Part shown: positions 46,231 to 51,513 of the stretch, piece by piece | How positions within the stretch are numbered: the first letter of the stretch is position 1 | How the letters are laid out: each line of letters starts with the position of its first letter | DNA from: Rhodospirillaceae bacterium | GTDB taxonomy: Bacteria > Pseudomonadota > Alphaproteobacteria > Rhodospirillales > Rhodospirillaceae | Length of the DNA: 51,513 bases | Direction of reading: 5' to 3' | Assembly: GCA_019694335.1 (NCBI GenBank) | Contig: JAIBCD010000020.1 | Coordinates: 1-51,513 of the forward strand | Program-made: the position numbers and the translations under genes | Notes under the pieces: model-generated | Databases searched by the model: none | What the model saw: the letters and a program-made list of their open reading frames with translations, nothing else | Told to the model about the DNA's origin: nothing

Positions 46231-47397
46231 TTACTTCACGGCTTGCAGGATGCTGACGTAGTTGGCGACGCCCGCCCCGCCCATGTTGAACAGGCCGGCC
46301 AATTCCGCGTCCTTCACTTGCATATCGCCGGCTTCGTTCGCCAGCTGCATGGCCTGGAGCACGTGCATGGAGACGCCGGTGGCGCCGATGGGGTGGCCCT
46401 TGGCCTTGAGACCGCCGGAGAGGTTCACCGGCAGTTTGCCGCCCTTGAACACCCAGCCTTCCTCCACGGCCTTGAAGCCTTCGCCCGGCTTGGTCAATCC
46501 CATGGCTTCGTATTCCATCAGCTCGGCGATGGTGAAGCAGTCGTGGGTTTCCACGGCGTCGAGGTCGAAGATGTTGAGCCTGGCGTCGCCGAGCGCCTTC
46601 TTCCAGGCGATCTCCGCGCCTTCCAGGTGGGTCATGTCACGCTTGCTCATGGGCATGTAGTCGTTGACCTGGGCGATGGAACGGATCGCCACGGCCTTCC
46701 GGGCGCCGAGCGCGATCTCGCCGTCCACCAGCACCGCGGCGGCGACGCCGTCCGAGATCAGCGAGCAGTCGGTGCGCCGCAACGGTCCCGCCACCAGCGG
46801 GTTCTTCTCGGATGGCGTGCGGCAGAACTCGTAAGACAGTTCCTTCTGCATCTGGGCGCGCGGGTTGAGCATGGCGTTGGTGTGGCTCTTGGCCGCGATC
46901 TTGGCGAGCGTATCGGAACGGTCGCCGTACTTCTGGAAATAGAGGTCGGCGATGCGGCCGAACACACCGGCAAATCCGCCTTTGATGTCGGCTTCTTCGG
47001 CGACATAGGAGGCGTGCAGCAGGTTGTTGCCGGCTTCCTCGGCGCCGAGATGGGTCATCTTCTCGACGCCGACCACCAGCACCACGCGTGCGTTGCGGCC
47101 GCGGATGGCATTGACGGCGGCGTGCATGGCCGCGCTGCCGGTGGCGCAGGCGTTCTCGATGCGGGTGGCGCGCTTGAACCGCAGGTCCGGATGGGCGCCG
47201 AGGGTGAGAGAGGAGGCGAAGTCCTGCCGCGAGAAACCGGAGTTGAAATGACCGACGTAGATGTCGTCGATGTCCTTGGCTTCGATGCCGGCGTCCTTGA
47301 TGGCTTCCTGCGCAGCCTTGACCATCAGGGTTTCCAAGGTCTCGTCGGCGAGCTTGCCGAACTTGGAGTGGTACCAGCCGATCATGCAGGCGTTCAT
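46231..47397 (-). CDS. Thiolase / acetyl-CoA acetyltransferase, SCP2-like
   Basis: 388 aa from ATG 47397, which has AGGAGGG upstream. Thiolase fold with active-site cysteine C84 (IENACATGSAA), HDCF motif (285-288), H335 in GLKAKGHPIGATG, and the NMGGAGVANYV C-terminal region. The HDCF form (instead of the NEAF of classical thiolases) is typical of SCP2/lipid-transfer-like thiolases. It cleaves or forms 3-ketoacyl-CoA; could act in beta-oxidation or branched-chain breakdown with the neighbouring carboxylase. Monocistronic. Confidence 0.9.
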   Translation of the reverse strand: MNACMIGWYHSKFGKLADETLETLMVKAAQEAIKDAGIEAKDIDDIYVGHFNSGFSRQDFASSLTLGAHPDLRFKRATRIENACATGSAAMHAAVNAIRGRNARVVLVVGVEKMTHLGAEEAGNNLLHASYVAEEADIKGGFAGVFGRIADLYFQKYGDRSDTLAKIAAKSHTNAMLNPRAQMQKELSYEFCRTPSEKNPLVAGPLRRTDCSLISDGVAAAVLVDGEIALGARKAVAIRSIAQVNDYMPMSKRDMTHLEGAEIAWKKALGDARLNIFDLDAVETHDCFTIAELMEYEAMGLTKPGEGFKAVEEGWVFKGGKLPVNLSGGLKAKGHPIGATGVSMHVLQAMQLANEAGDMQVKDAELAGLFNMGGAGVANYVSILQAVK

Positions 47398-47532
47398 GGA
47401 GAGCCCTCCTGGAAAATGCGTTGTCTTATGTGACCCCACGCTCGCGCGGGCGCAAGCGTTTAGCGGATATGACAGAGGGCAGACCCGCAAGTCTGCCCTC
47501 TGAGGTATGCATAGCTATTTAGATTCAAAGGC

Positions 47533-49359
47533 TTAGGCTGCGGCGGCCTTCACCTTCTCGACCCGGGCGCGGGCCTGGGCCCACTGCTCCTGGATGGCGC
47601 CCGGCGTCTTGTCGCCGAACTTGCCCAGGAACTCCTTCTGGTCGTCGATCTCGTGCAGCGCGCGGGCGCGGTCGATATGCATGAGCTGCTCGAACTTGGC
47701 CTTGGGATAGGCGAGGCCTTCCCAGGTCAGATCCTCGTGGCGCGGCATATAGCCGAAGGCGCTCTCACTCGCGCCGCCGCGTCCGTGGACCCGGTCCACG
47801 ATCCAGGCCAAGGCGCGCATGTTCTCGCCGTAACCCGGCCAATAGAATTTGTTGTTTTCGTCGCGGCGGAACCAGTTGACGCGGAAGATCTTCGGCGGGT
47901 GCTTGAGCTGGGCGCCGAGAGCGAACCAGTGGCTCCAGTAATCGGCCATGTTGTAGCCGCAGAACGGCAGCATCGCCATCGGATCGCGGCGCACCGCCGC
48001 CTGGTTGTCGGCGGCCGCAGTGGCTTCCGAGCCCATGGTGGCGGCGAGGTAGACGCCATGGTTCCAGTCGTAGGACTGGAACACCAGCGGGAAGGTGTGC
48101 GAGAGGCGCCCCCCGAAAATAAAGGCTTCCACCGGTACGCCCTTGGGGTCATCCCACGACGGATCGAGGGTCGGGCAGGAGGAGGCGGGTGCGGTGAAGC
48201 GCGCATTCGGGTGGGCGGCGGGGCGGCCGGCCTCCGGCGTCCAGTCCTTGCCCTGCCAGTCGATCAGATGCGCGGGCGGCGTATCGGTCATGCCTTCCCA
48301 CCACACGTCGCCGTCGTCGGTCAGCGCGCAGTTGGTGAAGATGGTATTCTTCAGGGTGAGCTGCATGGCGTTCGGATTGGTCTTGTCCGACGTACCGGGC
48401 GCCACGCCGAAGTAGCCGGCTTCCGGGTTGATGGCGTGCAGGCGTCCGTCGGCGCCGGGCTTCAGCCAGGCGATGTCGTCGCCCACGGTCCAGGCCTTCC
48501 AGCCCTCGAAGCCCTTGGGCGGAATGATCATGGCCAGGTTGGTCTTGCCGCAGGCCGACGGGAAGGCGGCGGCGACATAGGTCTTCTCGCCCTTCGGGGA
48601 TTCCAGGCCCAGGATCAGCATGTGCTCCGCGAGCCAGCCTTCTTCCCGCGCCATGGACGACGCGATGCGGAGCGCGAAGCACTTCTTGCCGAGCAGGGCG
48701 TTGCCGCCGTAGCCCGAACCGTAAGACCAGATTTCGCGCTCTTCGGGGAAGTGGACGATGTACTTCTGGTCGGGATTGCACGGCCAGGTGCTGTCCTTCT
48801 CGCCGGGCTTCAGCGGCGCGCCGACCGAGTGAACGCACGGCACGAACTCGCCGTCATTGCCCAGCACGTCGAGCACCTTCTTGCCCATGCGGGTCATGAT
48901 TTTCATGTTCACGACCGCGTAAGCGGAGTCCGTGATCTGGATGCCGATATGCGAGATGTCGGAACCGAGCGGGCCCATGGAGAACGGAATCACGTACATG
49001 GTGCGGCCGTGCATGCAGCCCTTGAACAGGCCGCGCAGGGTTTCCTTCATCTCGGCGGGGTCGGCCCAGTTGTTGGTGGGGCCAGTCTCGTCCTTGGTCT
49101 TTGAGCAGATGAAGGTGCGGTCCTCGACGCGCGCCACGTCGCCGGGATGCGAGCGGGCGAGGTAAGAGCCCGGCCGCTTCTCAGGATTCAGCGGGATGAA
49201 GGTGCCGCTTTCGACGAGCTGCTTGCAAAGGGCGGCGTTCTCTTCTTCGGAACCGTCGCACCAGTGAATCTGGGCCGGTTCGCACAGGGCGGCCACTTCG
49301 GCCACGAAGGCATTGATCGCGGAATGGGAGGTCGGTGAGCGCAACGGTGAGGGGACCAT
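47533..49359 (-). CDS. pckG: Phosphoenolpyruvate carboxykinase (GTP)
   Basis: 608 aa from ATG 49359; an upstream in-frame extension of 52 residues has no family match. Typical GTP-PEPCK length. Kinase-1a P-loop [13 protein letters not shown] with reactive C270, K272 and T273; kinase-2 region [10 protein letters not shown] (D294/D295); substrate region [11 protein letters not shown]; guanine-binding part near [24 protein letters not shown]. Converts oxaloacetate plus GTP to PEP, CO2 and GDP, the first committed step of gluconeogenesis. Many alphaproteobacteria use the ATP form, so the GTP form is notable. Monocistronic. Confidence 0.96.
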   Translation of the reverse strand: MVPSPLRSPTSHSAINAFVAEVAALCEPAQIHWCDGSEEENAALCKQLVESGTFIPLNPEKRPGSYLARSHPGDVARVEDRTFICSKTKDETGPTNNWADPAEMKETLRGLFKGCMHGRTMYVIPFSMGPLGSDISHIGIQITDSAYAVVNMKIMTRMGKKVLDVLGNDGEFVPCVHSVGAPLKPGEKDSTWPCNPDQKYIVHFPEEREIWSYGSGYGGNALLGKKCFALRIASSMAREEGWLAEHMLILGLESPKGEKTYVAAAFPSACGKTNLAMIIPPKGFEGWKAWTVGDDIAWLKPGADGRLHAINPEAGYFGVAPGTSDKTNPNAMQLTLKNTIFTNCALTDDGDVWWEGMTDTPPAHLIDWQGKDWTPEAGRPAAHPNARFTAPASSCPTLDPSWDDPKGVPVEAFIFGGRLSHTFPLVFQSYDWNHGVYLAATMGSEATAAADNQAAVRRDPMAMLPFCGYNMADYWSHWFALGAQLKHPPKIFRVNWFRRDENNKFYWPGYGENMRALAWIVDRVHGRGGASESAFGYMPRHEDLTWEGLAYPKAKFEQLMHIDRARALHEIDDQKEFLGKFGDKTPGAIQEQWAQARARVEKVKAAAA

Positions 49360-49646
49360 TTCTACCTTTGATTCCTCTGATGTTTGGCCGCTGGAAAAGG
49401 GGCGGCGAACGCTGGTATTCGCACCCGGGGGCACGGGGTGCAAGGCCTTTGCCGCGCAGGCATGCGTGACAAAACCAAAAGCTTTCCTGACCCGGGCCAG
49501 GCCCGAGTTATCCACAAGCTTCGGGCGGGTTCTGGTCGAAAAATTGATCCGTCATTCCGTGGTGCATTGCGGTATGGACCGCAACCGGTTGCGGTCAAAA
49601 AAATTCTCACGGGGAGCGCGCGAAACAATGCGTTGAAAAATGGCCC
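49360..49646. other. pckG upstream region
   Basis: No gene recognised. It contains the promoter region of pckG; I cannot identify a clear -35/-10 pair. AT-rich patches include AAAAAAATTCTC at about 49598-49609. Confidence 0.4.
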
Positions 49647-49721
49647 GCGAGGGAAGCGAGCAAAAGCCTGAGCGAGGGAAGCGAGCAAAAACCTGAGCGA
49701 GGGTAGCGAGCGAAAGCTATC
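49647..49721. repeat. Three tandem 25-bp direct repeats
   Basis: Units at 49647-49671, 49672-49696 and 49697-49721 all begin GCGAGGGAAGCGAGC or GCGAGGGTAGCGAGC followed by AAAA/GAAA. Units 1 and 2 differ at one base; unit 3 has several changes at its end. Each unit contains the half-repeat GCGAG twice. Located between pckG and the PII terminator. Function unknown; possible regulator-binding array or slippage-prone repeat. Confidence 0.75.
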
Positions 49722-49724
49722 CCG

Positions 49725-49764
49725 GAAAAAAGAAAGGTGGCGGCACCCACACACAAGCGCCACC
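49725..49764 (-). terminator. Rho-independent terminator of the amt-PII operon
   Basis: On the minus strand GGTGGCG (49764-49758), a 15-nt loop and CGCCACC (49742-49736) are followed by TTTCTTTTTT (49735-49726). Lies ~60 nt after the PII stop. Confidence 0.8.
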
Positions 49765-49826
49765 ACCCTTCACCCCCAGACTCGTAGGTGCGGGTGCCCG
49801 GGAAGGGGCCGCCCGCAGCCCGTTCT

Positions 49827-51513
<1,687 letters not shown>

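Noticed and set aside
49360-49515. N-terminal extension of PEP carboxykinase
   Set aside because: The extra 52 residues do not resemble the family, and the ATG at 49359 gives the normal length.
49647-49721. CRISPR array
   Set aside because: The repeats are directly adjacent with no spacers, and there are only three units and no cas genes.

Overview
This is a GC-rich, gene-dense chromosomal window from an alphaproteobacterium. The strongest evidence is a PhyR / NepR / EcfG-type sigma set (37.2-40.1 kb), the general stress response module known only from Alphaproteobacteria. PII with Amt, a GTP-type PEP carboxykinase and large intergenic palindromes are consistent with that. The genus cannot be fixed from the sequence; a Rhizomicrobium/Micropepsaceae-like or Caulobacter-like lineage is only a guess. 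I see no prophage, insertion sequence, CRISPR array, tRNA or rRNA.

Layout. 0-2.4 kb: an RND efflux operon on the minus strand, with the pump cut by the left edge. 2.6-4.6 kb: a secreted V8/trypsin-type serine protease with an unusual C-terminal module. 4.7-7.2 kb: an AceE/transketolase-like TPP enzyme. 7.4-10.3 kb: a small TPR protein, a DegP/HtrA protease and a 62-codon ORF, among three copies of a 24-bp palindromic repeat. 10.3-12.2 kb: an SDR, a GNAT and 3-hydroxybutyrate dehydrogenase. 12.3-20.1 kb: a BatA-like VWA protein, an M13 peptidase, an acetolactate-synthase-like enzyme, an M28 peptidase and an exported DsrE-like protein. 20.2-26.3 kb: gltB-gltD, glutamate synthase. 26.7-29.7 kb: an aminotransferase and a methyltransferase. 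29.7-32.2 kb: a secreted Calx-beta protein that carries the same C-terminal module as the protease. 32.3-37.2 kb: a PepSY-like secreted protein, a class A-like serine hydrolase, an amidase with a CHRD-like tail and a class C-like serine hydrolase. 37.2-41.6 kb: the general stress response locus (single-domain response regulator, nepR, ecfG, phyR) followed by small stress-type membrane proteins (DUF1328, YqjD-like, YqjE-like). 41.7-46.1 kb: a TetR-controlled acyl-CoA carboxylase operon with biotin carboxylase, biotin carrier and carboxyltransferase as three separate genes. 46.2-51.5 kb: a thiolase, PEP carboxykinase, PII and an Amt transporter cut by the right edge.

How the genes fit together. 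Nitrogen assimilation is represented by GltBD, PII and Amt. Acyl-CoA, ketone-body and gluconeogenic carbon flow is represented by the carboxylase, thiolase, 3-hydroxybutyrate dehydrogenase and PEPCK. The envelope set holds many secreted peptidases and hydrolases. Around the stress locus I find GGAAC-N16/17-NGTT promoter candidates. The best lies directly before the single-domain response regulator, and a weaker one lies before the DUF1328 gene, suggesting a local stress regulon.

The most unusual items are the shared two-repeat C-terminal module of two otherwise unrelated secreted proteins, the ecfG-before-nepR order with a stress-promoter-driven response regulator, the amidase-CHRD fusion, the 24-bp palindromic repeats around degP, and a tandem duplication in the efflux leader that creates serial ATGA-coupled mini-ORFs.
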